A stretch of DNA of 64,000 bases. Source: Lingula anatina. Lineage: Eukaryota; Brachiopoda; Lingulata; Lingulida; Lingulidae. Positions 23,019 to 34,600 of this stretch are shown piece by piece. The stretch covers positions 386,027 through 450,026 of the forward strand of contig NW_019775769.1 in assembly GCF_001039355.2 (NCBI RefSeq), given 5' to 3'. Under the pieces are notes generated by a model that searched no databases, was not told the DNA's origin, and saw only the letters and a program-made list of their open reading frames with translations. The translations under genes were made by a program, and so were the position numbers. How positions within the stretch are numbered: the first letter of the stretch is position 1; each line of letters opens with the position of its first letter.

Positions 23019-24740
23019 TTACTCGGGAATAGCGTTGCTGTTTTCAGTGGTGCCATCCCCCATTCCTGACTGCAAGGCTTTCATGGCCAACACCGCCTGG
23101 AAAGCCGTACGCATTCGTTCTTTAGCATCTTTTTTTAGAGGTTCTTGTGCTGCAGCAACGGCATCGATGGGGTGTTGTTGTTGTTGAGCCTCCATCATTT
23201 TTATCTTCTGTTGTTCCGCCTTTTTCTTTTTGCGCATTTCCTTTTCTTTCTTCCGAATTGATTCGTCTTGAAAAACCGTAAACCTAGCGTCTTCGTGGTC
23301 GCGTTCATGATCCGACTCGTCGTCTGTGCTCACGTCAGAGAGATTATCCAAGAAGGCGTCGAGTTCGTCTGGTTCTATCGGGAGTTCTGCAGTAGCTTCT
23401 TTATTCCCTGCCGCCGCAAGCTTTTTCATTTGCTTCCTAGCTTCAAGCGCTTTCATGAATTCTTTCTCTGACTCAAATCCAAGCCATACCCACATTGAAT
23501 TTTCCTGATTAGAGTCGATCAAACCTCTGTCTCGCTCGTACAATGGCAGAGGAGCGTCTGCCGAACCGCTGAAAGGGTTCGCTGTTGAATCGCGGGACAT
23601 TGCCATGGCGATACTCCCAATGTTAATCTTCGGTAACGCGAGGGAACGAGAGGCTTTGAACTCGGTTGGTTTCGTTTCCACTGTCTTTCGTTTTGGCGTG
23701 TATTTTGCCTCCGGATTTGGTTTATTAAGAAAAGTATTTAATTTGCTGATGAAAGGGTCCTTAGTTGGATCGTCCTCTTTAAAATGCACACTGGGCTTGC
23801 CACATTTATTTTGTTTCGTGTTTTCCCGTTGGTTGGGCGAAATGCTAGGCAGCTGTAAAGATTGGCGGGAGATTTTTCTGGATTTTCCTTTCTTGGTATT
23901 ATGACTTTTAGGGTGATCTGGGAAATATGACATATCAGCTACCGAATTGGCAGGAGTTTGTGGGTTTTCTGGGGTTGGCGGTGGTTGCCAAATTTCCCTT
24001 TTGATTTTCTTTGACATATGTAATCGAAGTCCAGTTTTCTCCTCGAGTGCCTTCATTTGATGCATATTGTGGTCAAACTCTTCTAGATGTTTGTGTTCAA
24101 GCTTTTCTAGGTCTGTTATGGCTCGAAGGAGAAATTTACTGGAATTTCTGTTTGCGTTACTGGCGAATTTCATTTGCCTCCTTACGGAACCTATAGCCTC
24201 CGGTTCGTAAAGAGGCACATAATACGAAATATCAGTTTTTGAACGTTTTAATTTCAGTGATGATTCTGGCGGTGGGGCAATTTTATTATGGTCACTGTAC
24301 CCCATGTCAGCTTTATGGCTGGCATTTGTAAGGTCTCTACTTTGAAAGGGTTCACTTTTCATCAAATCTGCCGGAGGAAATGTTTTCGAACGCGTCATCG
24401 ATTTTCTAAGTCTCCTATCCGAAAAATAGTCATCTGCAATAAGTGTTGAGTTATCCGTTTGTTCCTGACTTTTCTTTCTTTTTAAATGCCTCTCATTACA
24501 TTCTTCTATCCTTTCTTTGAAATTGTCCATCTTTCTTAATAAAGTTTTCTGCTGTTGTGAAAGTTCCATTGAAGACAGCTGTCGTTCTAAATCAAACTGT
24601 CGCTTCAGGTGTTGACACTGAATATCCTCAACGCGATTTCTTTGCTCAGAACGGTTGCGGATGCTAGCATCCATCTTGTAACTCCAATTTTTCTGGTCCG
24701 ACAAGCGGACTCGGTTGTAGAGTATCGTTTTTACGTTCAT
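23019..24740 (-). CDS. Intronless gene, 573-residue charged protein of unknown function
   Basis: A single open frame of 574 codons. I do not recognise the protein. Residues about 30-95 are a strongly charged, probably coiled-coil segment with SQQQKTLLRK and ERIEECNERHLKRKK. A second helical stretch follows near 205-245 (ITDLEKLEHKHLEEF). The middle is basic, proline-rich and probably disordered (WQPPPTPENPQTP). A more conserved-looking block reads MWVWLGFESEKEFMKALEAR near 425. It is followed by an acidic segment (LDAFLDNLSDVSTDDESD) and a Lys/Glu helix with a QQQQ run. There is no signal peptide or membrane segment, so an intracellular scaffold is the most I would infer. Size, lack of stops and a nearby poly(A) signal support a real gene. 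An upstream GT donor at about 24945 and a donor-like exon end at 26719 suggest spliced 5' UTR exons. Confidence 0.8.
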   Translation of the reverse strand: MNVKTILYNRVRLSDQKNWSYKMDASIRNRSEQRNRVEDIQCQHLKRQFDLERQLSSMELSQQQKTLLRKMDNFKERIEECNERHLKRKKSQEQTDNSTLIADDYFSDRRLRKSMTRSKTFPPADLMKSEPFQSRDLTNASHKADMGYSDHNKIAPPPESSLKLKRSKTDISYYVPLYEPEAIGSVRRQMKFASNANRNSSKFLLRAITDLEKLEHKHLEEFDHNMHQMKALEEKTGLRLHMSKKIKREIWQPPPTPENPQTPANSVADMSYFPDHPKSHNTKKGKSRKISRQSLQLPSISPNQRENTKQNKCGKPSVHFKEDDPTKDPFISKLNTFLNKPNPEAKYTPKRKTVETKPTEFKASRSLALPKINIGSIAMAMSRDSTANPFSGSADAPLPLYERDRGLIDSNQENSMWVWLGFESEKEFMKALEARKQMKKLAAAGNKEATAELPIEPDELDAFLDNLSDVSTDDESDHERDHEDARFTVFQDESIRKKEKEMRKKKKAEQQKIKMMEAQQQQHPIDAVAAAQEPLKKDAKERMRTAFQAVLAMKALQSGMGDGTTENSNAIPE

Positions 24741-27700
24741 GGCGTTGTTATTTTTTATCCCACGAAGATCCGAATTTTTTCAGCTGAACGATATAATTGT
24801 CGGCGTCTCCTGTTGAAGTGGAACTATTCAAGGTGGCGTCGGTTGACATGCCAAACAATTCTTGAAAATGATAGCCACATGCTTTGTCGAACTTTGTAAT
24901 ATTCAGTTTTTGACTGTAATCCAATATAGCTGTGCGTGTTCTTACCACGGTCTACGGGCACCTGAAATCAGTGAAACAAAAAAGGGATATATCCTCGAGT
25001 TTTATCGATTGCATGAGAGAGAAACATAATACATATAATGCCAATTACACGGGTTATCAACCAAACAACACACTCTTCAAAGTTCGACCTAAATATGTTG
25101 GTGAACCAGATCGATGTTATCGGGGATGCAGGCATAAATAACGGTATTTTTATCGCCAATATATCGATTTGTTACATAAAAATCATAACAAATCAAATAT
25201 AGTGTGGAATTCGTAGAAAGAAAATTAGCTAACCGTCTTTACAAGTACCTGTCTCCTCCATTGAGTCTAACACGATCCTTAAAGAAACTGATGAATTCCT
25301 AAATCTTTTGCACGCTACAGAAAACGCCACACTAAAACTCGTTCAGATCGATTTTAATAAAAACACAAACCGGTTTAGTCTAATATAACTCCAGGTAGCA
25401 GCAAACACTCACGTTACCAGTATAAGTTATCCATCTGCAATACCAACCCTTGCTTATGATATTCGCTACTTAACTCAGGGAGGGGATTGCTGAGATTGGA
25501 ATTGCAATCAAGTGACAAGCATTTCAAACCACGCTGTCGTAGTCGGTACGTGTCTCCGTTATTTAGTGCAAATATAGTGAAAATGTGAAAATATTCCCTA
25601 CAGTGTTATAGTTTCTGTTCTACTTAACATCTGTTTATACAATCAGAAATATTGCAACAACCCATTTCCCCGGGAAATTAATCTTTTCAAACATGAATAT
25701 CAAAATAGTTCAGAAGAACCACCCCCGTACCTAACATACAGTGGTTACCTAATGCCGCGTGACTTACTGTTTTTCTTAGCACCTTTAAAAACAAAATCTC
25801 CCGGCTCCGGTAGCGTTAAAGTACCAATATTCCTGCACTTGGAACCCTGTAATGGCACTCGAGGTCCGTGCTTACGTTTTAATTACGAAACTTTTTCAAG
25901 TGCGTTCGAGCAGTTGATTTATCGCATTACAGAGCAGGAACAGCGGATTACGTGATTTCTCTATTATATCTGTGAGGGTGCGGAACAAAGCTTGTAACTT
26001 TGTGCCTTTTTGTGCAACTCCAAGTCAAGATAAAATTCTTCATAAATATCGTACTTTTTGGTTGCTGAAGATTGAAAAAGGGGGTCTAGTGCCGTTACTG
26101 TGCTGAGCTACTATATGCTGTTTCTATTGTATATAAACTGACATGATACAGGGACAAACAAATATTACTTTGACTCGATCATTGTCATGTATAAATCGGT
26201 TCAATTTCGTTTTCTTTTTTCTTTTTTTCTTACAAGAAAGGAACAAAGTTTTATAAACAGAAAAGTGTTGTTATGTTATTTTAATATCTAAAAATACTTT
26301 TTTATGGTTTTAAGTGGCCTGTTTGAAATATATTAGCCTTTAGTGTCAAATGCTATCAGCTTTCAACCGAGTCAACTGTCGCTAACCCCAGTATGTCAGC
26401 CTATACATGTAATAGGCCTATTCTATAACTGAGCGCAAGTCTATGTCAAATATTGGTACTGCTTCTAATGTTAAACCATTTGACTCAAATTGAAAAGCAA
26501 CAATGAAGAAACAACATGGATGGAAAAATCCCGCAGTCTAAAATTCATTATTTTTCAAGTGTTATTTTACAGGCCTTTTTAGTACACTTATGTTGGATAA
26601 ACGAATTTTATATAACTTACACTTCATCAAATATATAGATAGTAAATGTTCGCAATCAACGAGTTGTAAGTCTCAAATCAACAAAGATAATCAAACGAAG
26701 ATATTCGACATCACTTACCGTGTCCCTTATCCAGGTCGTGATGATGTTAGATCAGATGTATCATGTTGACTCTAGCAGGCTGTGTGTACTGTGACACAGT
26801 GATACTGAAGAGCCTCGCAACCAAATGTCTCCCTGCGCTGGGTCGGATGCGCCGATATACAATGAGAAAACATTTTTCTAACCTGCACTTCACATTCGCT
26901 CATCTATTGACAGGCGTTTAACAATCCAGTTCAGGCTTCAGCTGAAAAGATTTATGGGAAGGGAGACAAAGCGCTGTTTTCTTCGGGCTCAAAGAGTAAG
27001 AATTAATTTGAAGCCCCTTTGGATCGAATTTCAGTATTGTTTTCATGTTACTATTGTCACGACAGTAGATTTTCGCTCTACTTACAGGTGCGGACAAAAG
27101 ATACGGTATTCTTACTTTTATGTTACTCAAATGAAGCAAGAGCCTTTCGTTTCTTGTTTGATGACGCTTTAGTGAACCATAGGCCGTGGACAAATTTGTT
27201 TGCACACACGAAATTAAGTCCTGCATATGTTGCCCAAAGGGTAGAAAAAAGAGGGACACGTTTACTTGGCTACGAGCGCAAACTCTGTATTTTGTTTATT
27301 GTGGTTTCTATTACGCCTGTATAAGCCTACGTATTACGCAAACAGTGGTACTGTATAAATCTTTCCTTTTCTTCTCGCTCTGCCTTTATATACGTTTATA
27401 GGTGTGAAAATTAGTCTTTAATGAAAGTAAATGAATAGCATTCACGCAGTAATAAGGTCTGATTTCAAATGCAGATTTTAATAGTTGGTGTTCTCGCTGA
27501 GGAGACACGGTTCTCAGCCAACCACATGATGCGGAAAGATGAAAATAATGAAAATATTTAGACGACCTATAATTCACTACGGGCGTGGTATCGTTTACAA
27601 GTCAGAATTTGTCCAATTTCTAGTTGAAAATTCAAAGTTTTTATACTTATTTATATATTTGTTTTTAATGAAATAAAGATAAAAAACATACCGTTATTCT

Positions 27701-28049
27701 TCACGTATAATTCTACCACCCCTTTAAGTTTTAGATTTTCATTGTAGGGAGAAGTATATTATAATTTTTCTTGGTTCAGAAAACATAACAATGTCATTTA
27801 TAACACCACAATCCTCCGGCTCGTATACATCATTTCCCCGTTACATGCGCTTAATGTAGATATTCGGTTTTTAAATTTGGACTCCACTTTCCATTAATTG
27901 AAACATTAATTTTTACTACATATTGTGTATCCTTTTCTCATTGTATCCTTTTTTCTTTTTTATTTATTTATCTTATTCTTTTTTATCTATTAATTTCTAA
28001 TTTCCATTTGAATTTGTTAAAGCAATGAGTTACTTTTTTAATGTCGTAG

Positions 28050-28052
<3 letters not shown>

Positions 28053-28138
<86 letters not shown>

Positions 28139-28156
28139 AATTATAATAATAATAAC
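28053..28156. repeat. Compound (TAA)n/(CAA)n microsatellite
   Basis: TAA units, then about twenty CAA units (28079-28137), then TAA units again. Directly abuts the dispersed element at 28158. Confidence 0.95.
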
Positions 28157-28157
28157 T

Positions 28158-28436
28158 AGAAAAGCACTCCGAGAGCGCAGACCTCCGCCAAGGCAGCAAT
28201 TTTTTATTATTATTGATTATTGATTGATTATTGATCCGGATCACTACCAAAAAATAATCATCTCTTCCATGGCCCACTTCTGACAGTTCCTGAAAATTTC
28301 ATCAAAATCCACTGATCAAAATCGGTCCCAGTGACTTTTTGAGTTATGTTGATGACAGACAGACAGACAAACACACAAACAAGGGTGAAAACATAACCTC
28401 CTTGGCGGAGGTATACTTCTCAGAAAGTATAATAAG
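28158..28436. mobile_element. Dispersed inverted-end element with CCTCCGCCAAGG termini
   Basis: The 12-mer CCTCCGCCAAGG at 28182-28193 is matched by its exact inverse complement at 28400-28411. The outer flanks also pair weakly (AAAAGCACTCC against TCTCAGAAAG). The interior contains a GACAGACAGACA run. I recall very similar sequence as a common dispersed repeat in many animal genomes, but I cannot assign a class. It is adjacent to a microsatellite, as often seen for such elements. Confidence 0.55.
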
Positions 28437-28597
28437 AAAATTATAATCCCAGCATGCCTTTCAAATTTAATCTTTGTTAGCTTAAACTTGTAAAATTTCT
28501 ACAAATCAGTAAAACGGCTTTTCTGTGCGTGTCTTGGGCAGAGACACTCTCTAAAATGCGGAGATCAGAATATTTTCAAACAAAAAAGTTTGGCTAG

Positions 28598-28624
28598 ATG
28601 AACACTAGTACTGGAAGAGGATGA
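28598..28624 (+). other. uORF overlapping the KIZ start codon
   Basis: An eight-codon upstream frame (MNTSTGRG) ends in a TGA that overlaps the KIZ ATG as ATGA. If it is transcribed in the leader it could allow termination-reinitiation or lower translation. Whether the transcript starts upstream of it is not visible. Confidence 0.4.
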
Positions 28625-31600
28625 GTTCTAATGTTGAGTTTTACCAAAGAATGGAAGATTTGCAAAACTTTCAGCATGAAAGGTAATGTTAGGGAAACTA
28701 TTCAGTAAAAGTAACAGGCAGCGTTACATCTCGGTTGTGATCGAAACCGTCTTGAAAGAAACTAAAAAACAAAACAAAACCTTTTTGTAAAGGATTAAAA
28801 TGTTGAATTAAATTAAACTGTAGAAGACTTATTTAATTCATCAGTAGGATAATAAGAAAATAACCATTTATTTTATTTATTTATTTATTCATTTTTTTAC
28901 AGTGAAAGAAGAAGAATGCAACTTGAACAGAAACTCAACAAACATGTAAAATCTGACAGAAAAATGTAAGTTTGCTAAGAAACTTTTGTGCAATAAGCTG
29001 ATTTAAACTGTGTAGATTTAAGAACATTGCTACTTGGTCAGACATTATTGCACTATAATTTTTAACCCTGATCACAGTGATTTACATTAGAGGGTCCTAA
29101 CTCGTTTTAGAAACAGACTGCGGGCTTCCAAACTCCAAGCTCAGTGGAGAAAGGTGTGTGAGGATGAAAGGAAGAGCCAACTGCGTAATGAGAAGCTGAT
29201 GAAAGATGTGGAGAGAGTGGAAAACCACTTGTCATCTTTGTCAGCCAAGACAGACAGGTTACGACTTCTGAAGGTAAACTCTCCTGGAACATCATAGTGG
29301 TCTACTGTACCTCTGTCATTTTATTTGCAGAGTTAATTTTTGTAAAAATTCTTATCCCCTTCTTTGTAATATTCATCAATGGATTTGAGTATGTCAGAAA
29401 TACTTTGTTTCTAATCATTCTAAGCATTTTCATTTGAAAATACTATACACATTTTATAAACAACACTTATGCTTCAATTGAATTGTTCTTCTTTTCAGAA
29501 TTTCAACTAGCTGCAATTAATTTGGATATTTATGAGGAGTTTTAAATTCTGTTTCGTGAAGAATATTATTTTGATTTTTTTTTCTATTTAGGAGCAGTAT
29601 GAAGACTATATTGAGCGTATGTATCCTAAATGGAAAGAGAGGATCATTCAAAATCAGCAAATGGTAAATATACATGTGCAGTAACACTTGGTTTTGTCTC
29701 TGCTTGTCAAGAAATATCACCCATGAGACTCTGCTCTTGTAGTGAAACCCTTTACCATCTTTTTGACATGACATACAATTTATTAAAATTTTTTCAGGCT
29801 GAAAATGCAGAGACTCTACCACAATCATACGACCCATCTTTTGCAACACAATTCTTTGCAACAAAGGAAAATTTCCCACCGTCATCAACAAGACTGGGGT
29901 CCACAATGCCACCTACAGCAGTATCGGGTTCACTAGGCAGTAGCTACATACCTTCTAGTCTTGGTTTACCTCCCAGAGGCAATTACACAGCTGCTACTGG
30001 ACTTCCTCAGCCTGGGGTCCTTCAGAATAGAAACTATGCACAGACCCAGCTCCCCCAGACAACAGGGCTGCCTGTGCACCCACCAGAGCAGTTCCATCCC
30101 CCATCAGAGTACAACTACAACCAGTATCCAGGCTTAGGAGACACGGGGACTAGTTTTGTCACACCTAGCCTGAATGCCAGTCAGCTAGGCAGTGTGACTC
30201 CTATGTCGACTCTCAACTCTCAAGGTGGACTTGTGTACCCTGGGTTAGGGGGCCACCCTGGGGGGTTGCAAACATCCCCACAGACTCACCAAGCTTCTAG
30301 TTTACCAGGCACCTTTCAGAGGCCTCATTTAGCACAAAGCTTGCCACCCCAGTACATGATGAGCCAGCTTGCCACACCCCAGGGTGGTCGTCTTCCACTG
30401 CAAGGGTATCCACAGCATTATGTAGCTTCTGAACAGTCTGTTCCTATGGGGACAATGCAGTCTCAGGGCCCTGCTGGTACACAGCATCTGGGGACAGCTG
30501 AAATGAATCTAGCTCAGAGTCATGTGCCACCACAGAATGCTGAGAGACAGGAAAGTAAGATGACTAGTCAGCCTGTGATACAGCAACAACATCAAAAGCA
30601 GCAGCAACAACATCATCATCAGCAGCAACAACAACAACAACAGCAACATCAACAGCATCATCAACAATCAAAACAACAGCAACGGGCAGCTGTCCCCCCA
30701 GCAAAACAATCTCCACTGAATGTGACTGGACCAAAGAAGGAAGTACAAGCAGTTGACTCCAGCAGACCAGATGATGACTTGTTGGACAGTTTTACTCTAA
30801 GTGGCAGCACAGATAAAGAACCAGTGGAAAACTTGGCACAGGAAATCACAAATGTTAATGAGAGTAAAACAACCCTTGGAAAGGAAACAGATGTTGGACA
30901 GCCAGAAGTGGATATCCTGACTGTAACTGAACAGAATGATACAAGAAAAGGTTAGTAAGCTAACTCTGAATGCTGATTTTATGTTAAAACAGTTTTCCTG
31001 ATTATTTTGAATGTTTTGAATTTGAAAATTGGTCAGGTGGAAATGGAATTTTTTGTCTGAAAATTTACTTAGTTTATATATATACCTTTTGCCCAAAAGA
31101 AAATGTTAAATGTGCATGTTTTTATCACCTTCCGGGTGTTTCCACAGACATGAAATCTGACCACGCCTCCAGTGATGCAGACACAGAAACCAGTCTGAGT
31201 GATGGAGAAATTTCACCTAGAATAAAACCAGCTTTCCAACGATCCCATTCAAACGTTGATCCTTCTCCCCGTGAGAGAGAAGGGACTGCAGTCAGAATGG
31301 AGAGACGTCCGTCCCTGCAGTCACCCAGACATGTCCAGACCCCGTCCACCCCCAGGTCTACTAGGACCCCACCCCGAGTCCAGTCCCCAAGTCAGAGAAA
31401 ACCCTCCATTAGTTCTGCCAAAGATGTGACCAGTCCACTACAGTCACCCAGAGAGTAAGTTTAAGATAATGAAATCATAATATGCAGACTTTAATTTGAT
31501 TCATGCTTATTGAGAGAACTCTTACAGTTTATTTTGTTGTGTTTAAAGTTTAATGCTGAATTTTTTTTTAGATTTTTCCATTTTAACAAACATCTTTCAT

Positions 31601-34600
31601 ATTTGGGAAGATTGGTCAAATCTGTCATTGTTTAAGACATCTCAGATCATTTGCTTAATAATATAATAATATAAAGGTTAACAGTTTATAAAGTTTCCAT
31701 TCATTTTGAAATATTGGAATTGAACTTTATAAAAGTTCCATCCTTAATTTTTATGTTGAAAAATGTTATGATTGTGATTCAATATCATTTTATAAATCTC
31801 ATTTATACAGAGCACCAGAAATATCAGAATCTGAACCTCCGAGCACTCCAAGGAAGCCTGACCTGACACTGGATGGCTTGTATAGTTTGTTGCAGGCCAT
31901 ACAGGAAGATTTCCCTGTCACCTATGCACCAGAGACTTATTACAGATTCAAACATCCAACCTCACAGAAAAAGAAAGAGATTATAAGGTACTCAGTGTGT
32001 ACTTTTAAAATTTTTGAAGTATCTGGATTTTGTTATATTAAGAAATAGGAAGCCTTTGTTTGTAAATTGAAATGAATCAAAGAAGGGGTTTTTATTGCCA
32101 GGCATGGTGAATTCTAATTAGATAGTTAGTCTGTACCAAATTGAAGTGCATGATTTTGCACATTCTCAGAACTATTGGATTATTTGATTTTTTTTTTCAA
32201 GAAAGAGAAAATATTAAAGGTATCTAAATTACTTTATTTATTTGGGGGATAAAAATTGCCTAATAGTAAAATGTCAAATTCTTCCAGCTCGGCCAACTTG
32301 AGCCAACCTCTTTCAGACTATGATCCAGCAGAGATGAGCATGGTTGTGTTGGATGAGCTTCCCTTGCTGGTTGGTCAGAGGAAAGGAGGCTCACTGCTCA
32401 CTGAGAAAGCACTGACTTCTAAACGACCAATTACCAGTGAGTTAGATATAAGGTAGGTAACTAGAAATGAGAAATAGCTTGAAATACTCCTTAAAAAAAA
32501 AAAGGCATGTTTTTATGTTTTATCTGGAAAAAATATGGGATTAAAACTTTAAAAACATATCTATGAAAGAAATAAATAAAATATTGACTTTGACCTGATA
32601 TTATGTCATGAGACAATTTGTTTATTTTATGCCAAATGAGACACCCCCATGTGTTACATATCTCCTGTCTGTTCCAGTTCCCATATATTCACCACATCTC
32701 TAGAACTGTGGGACAGGTTATTTGTGATACCTGACTCCTGTACATATCTCCTGTCTGTTCCAGATCCCATATATTCACCACATCTCTAGAACTGTGGGAC
32801 AGGTTATTTGACCACTTTGCTGCCTTGATCAAGAATAATGTCATGAGGGCTGACCAGGTGGCAGCACTGTTTGCCCACACTCTAGTTCCTGCTAACTCCA
32901 AGAATAAAGACAAAGTATGTTTTAAAGACATTATTATCATGAAAAAAATTGTGATTTTTTATTTATTTATTATTATTATTATTATTATTTTTATTATTTT
33001 ATTTATTTATTTATTTATTTTTTTTTTTTTTGCCTTTTTTGTGTAACCTTTTTTTTCTGAAGATAGTCTCAAAAGCTGATAACTTTGGTTTGCATCAAAA
33101 TCAACAAAGTGGCATTAAGATATAACTTTAGACTGGCTGTCAATAAATGAAAATATATACCTCAAATTATTCATGTTTTTTATGCACATCTCATAGGCTG
33201 TAGAGCTGCTAAGAACTCTCTTGGAAAACAGAATGGCGGTAACTCTCCCTCCACCGGATGATGAATCTTCATCTGTGAGCATTCCATCCCCTCCCCTGTC
33301 CCCCAGAGAGTCCAAGGTGCTGGAGAAAGTACACGAGGAACAAGAAACAAAAGGTAGTGCTAAAAGCATTTTGTGTATTCTCTGCATAGACTTGAATCCT
33401 TTTTTTTTTTTTTTCAGAGAAACATATTTCTTTTAAATTGGATTTGTGTATAAAAAGAAGCAGTATAAGATGTTTTCATTTACTGGTATTGGGTTTTATT
33501 TGTTAGGTCTAACCAGATGTATTTTAACTTTTTATGATGCAAATTAATGAATTGCTTTTGAGCTGTGAGTTTTAAAAATGGCATATAAGTGGCTCCCTCT
33601 AGTGTCTGATGTTAAATGACATTATTTCAGTGCCAGCATTAAATCTAGGGAGCACAGCAGGGCTGACTGAGAGTGAGAGTGAAGAGGACTTTTTCACCCA
33701 GCCTGTTCCAAAAGAGGATTTGACACGTAAGGAAAAAATTTCGTAGTGTTCTTTTGCAATTAATAGTTGCAGCACTGTTTTATAATGATGCTTAGTTTTC
33801 CTTTTTGTAATTTAGAAATGTTGAAACAGGTTGTCATAGGCTGACAAGAATTTTTTAATTTTGTTATAAATTTATATCGTGAAGATACAGAATTTGAAGG
33901 ATATATATATATATATATATATACTGTACATGTTTCCAATCAAATTTCTGTATACAGATATTTTGCCAACTGTTGAAAGAGACAGATAATTCTTCAAGTC
34001 ACTTGCTGTTGGTTATTGGACCACTGAACATCCAAGTATACTTAAGCCTCTGTGTTGTATCAAAAACATAGACAAATTTGCTCTCATGTCTTCCAGAAAC
34101 GGCAGCCTACCAGAGCCTGCTAAGTGGCACCGCAGTGAATCCAGTGAAAGATGATGACTCCGATGGTAGCGAGGACAGTTTGGAGAAACAGTTAGCAATG
34201 GTAGTTGCCCCGGGAGAGGCAAGGTACTTCATCAGACAGAGCTTTTGCAGAAACATGGAATTCTGCATTTTTTTTTTTTTTTATTCAATTCTGATTGTTC
34301 CTGAGATTTGGCAAGATCTGCAGTAAAATCTATTCAGAGTTTGTTTTTTTTAAACCTAGGCTCATGTCTGCTTCATCTTCATCCTGAATTTCTTTCATTT
34401 CTATGGTTTTATTGATACTCCTTTACCTAAAAATACAGCATTGATGTAATTGTTCTGAATGACTGAAAATGTACATGCTGTTTTCCGACTGAACCGATTA
34501 TATATCACATGATGTTGTGTGTTAATGCTAGGCTTGATGTACCAGCTAATATGTTTAAAAGAATCTTTGCAAATGCAGTATATCTGATTCTTAATGAGCT

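Larger units (their letters stand above)
24741..28597. other. Intergenic region between the unknown gene and KIZ
   Basis: 3.9 kb without a convincing coding exon. On the minus strand a GTAAGT donor at 26718-26713 follows a GC-richer stretch of about 120 bp, and an acceptor (TGATTTCAG) ends at about 24962. These could form a non-coding 5' exon and junction for the gene at 23019. Short frames at 24748-24948 (begins GTG), 25752-25955 and 26918-27324 have no supporting features and are left out. A trinucleotide microsatellite and a dispersed element at 28053-28436 lie just upstream of KIZ. Confidence 0.5.

Noticed and set aside
24748-24948. 66-codon frame just upstream of the 573-codon gene
   Set aside because: It begins with GTG, not ATG, and its first bases form a good splice donor (GTG|GTAAGA). 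It more likely reflects 5' UTR or intron.
26918-27401. Overlapping frames of 71-113 codons on both strands
   Set aside because: No splice, poly(A) or family support, and competing frames overlap on both strands.
28038-28277. Frame with long Cys and Tyr runs on the minus strand
   Set aside because: It is a translation of the trinucleotide microsatellite at 28053-28156.
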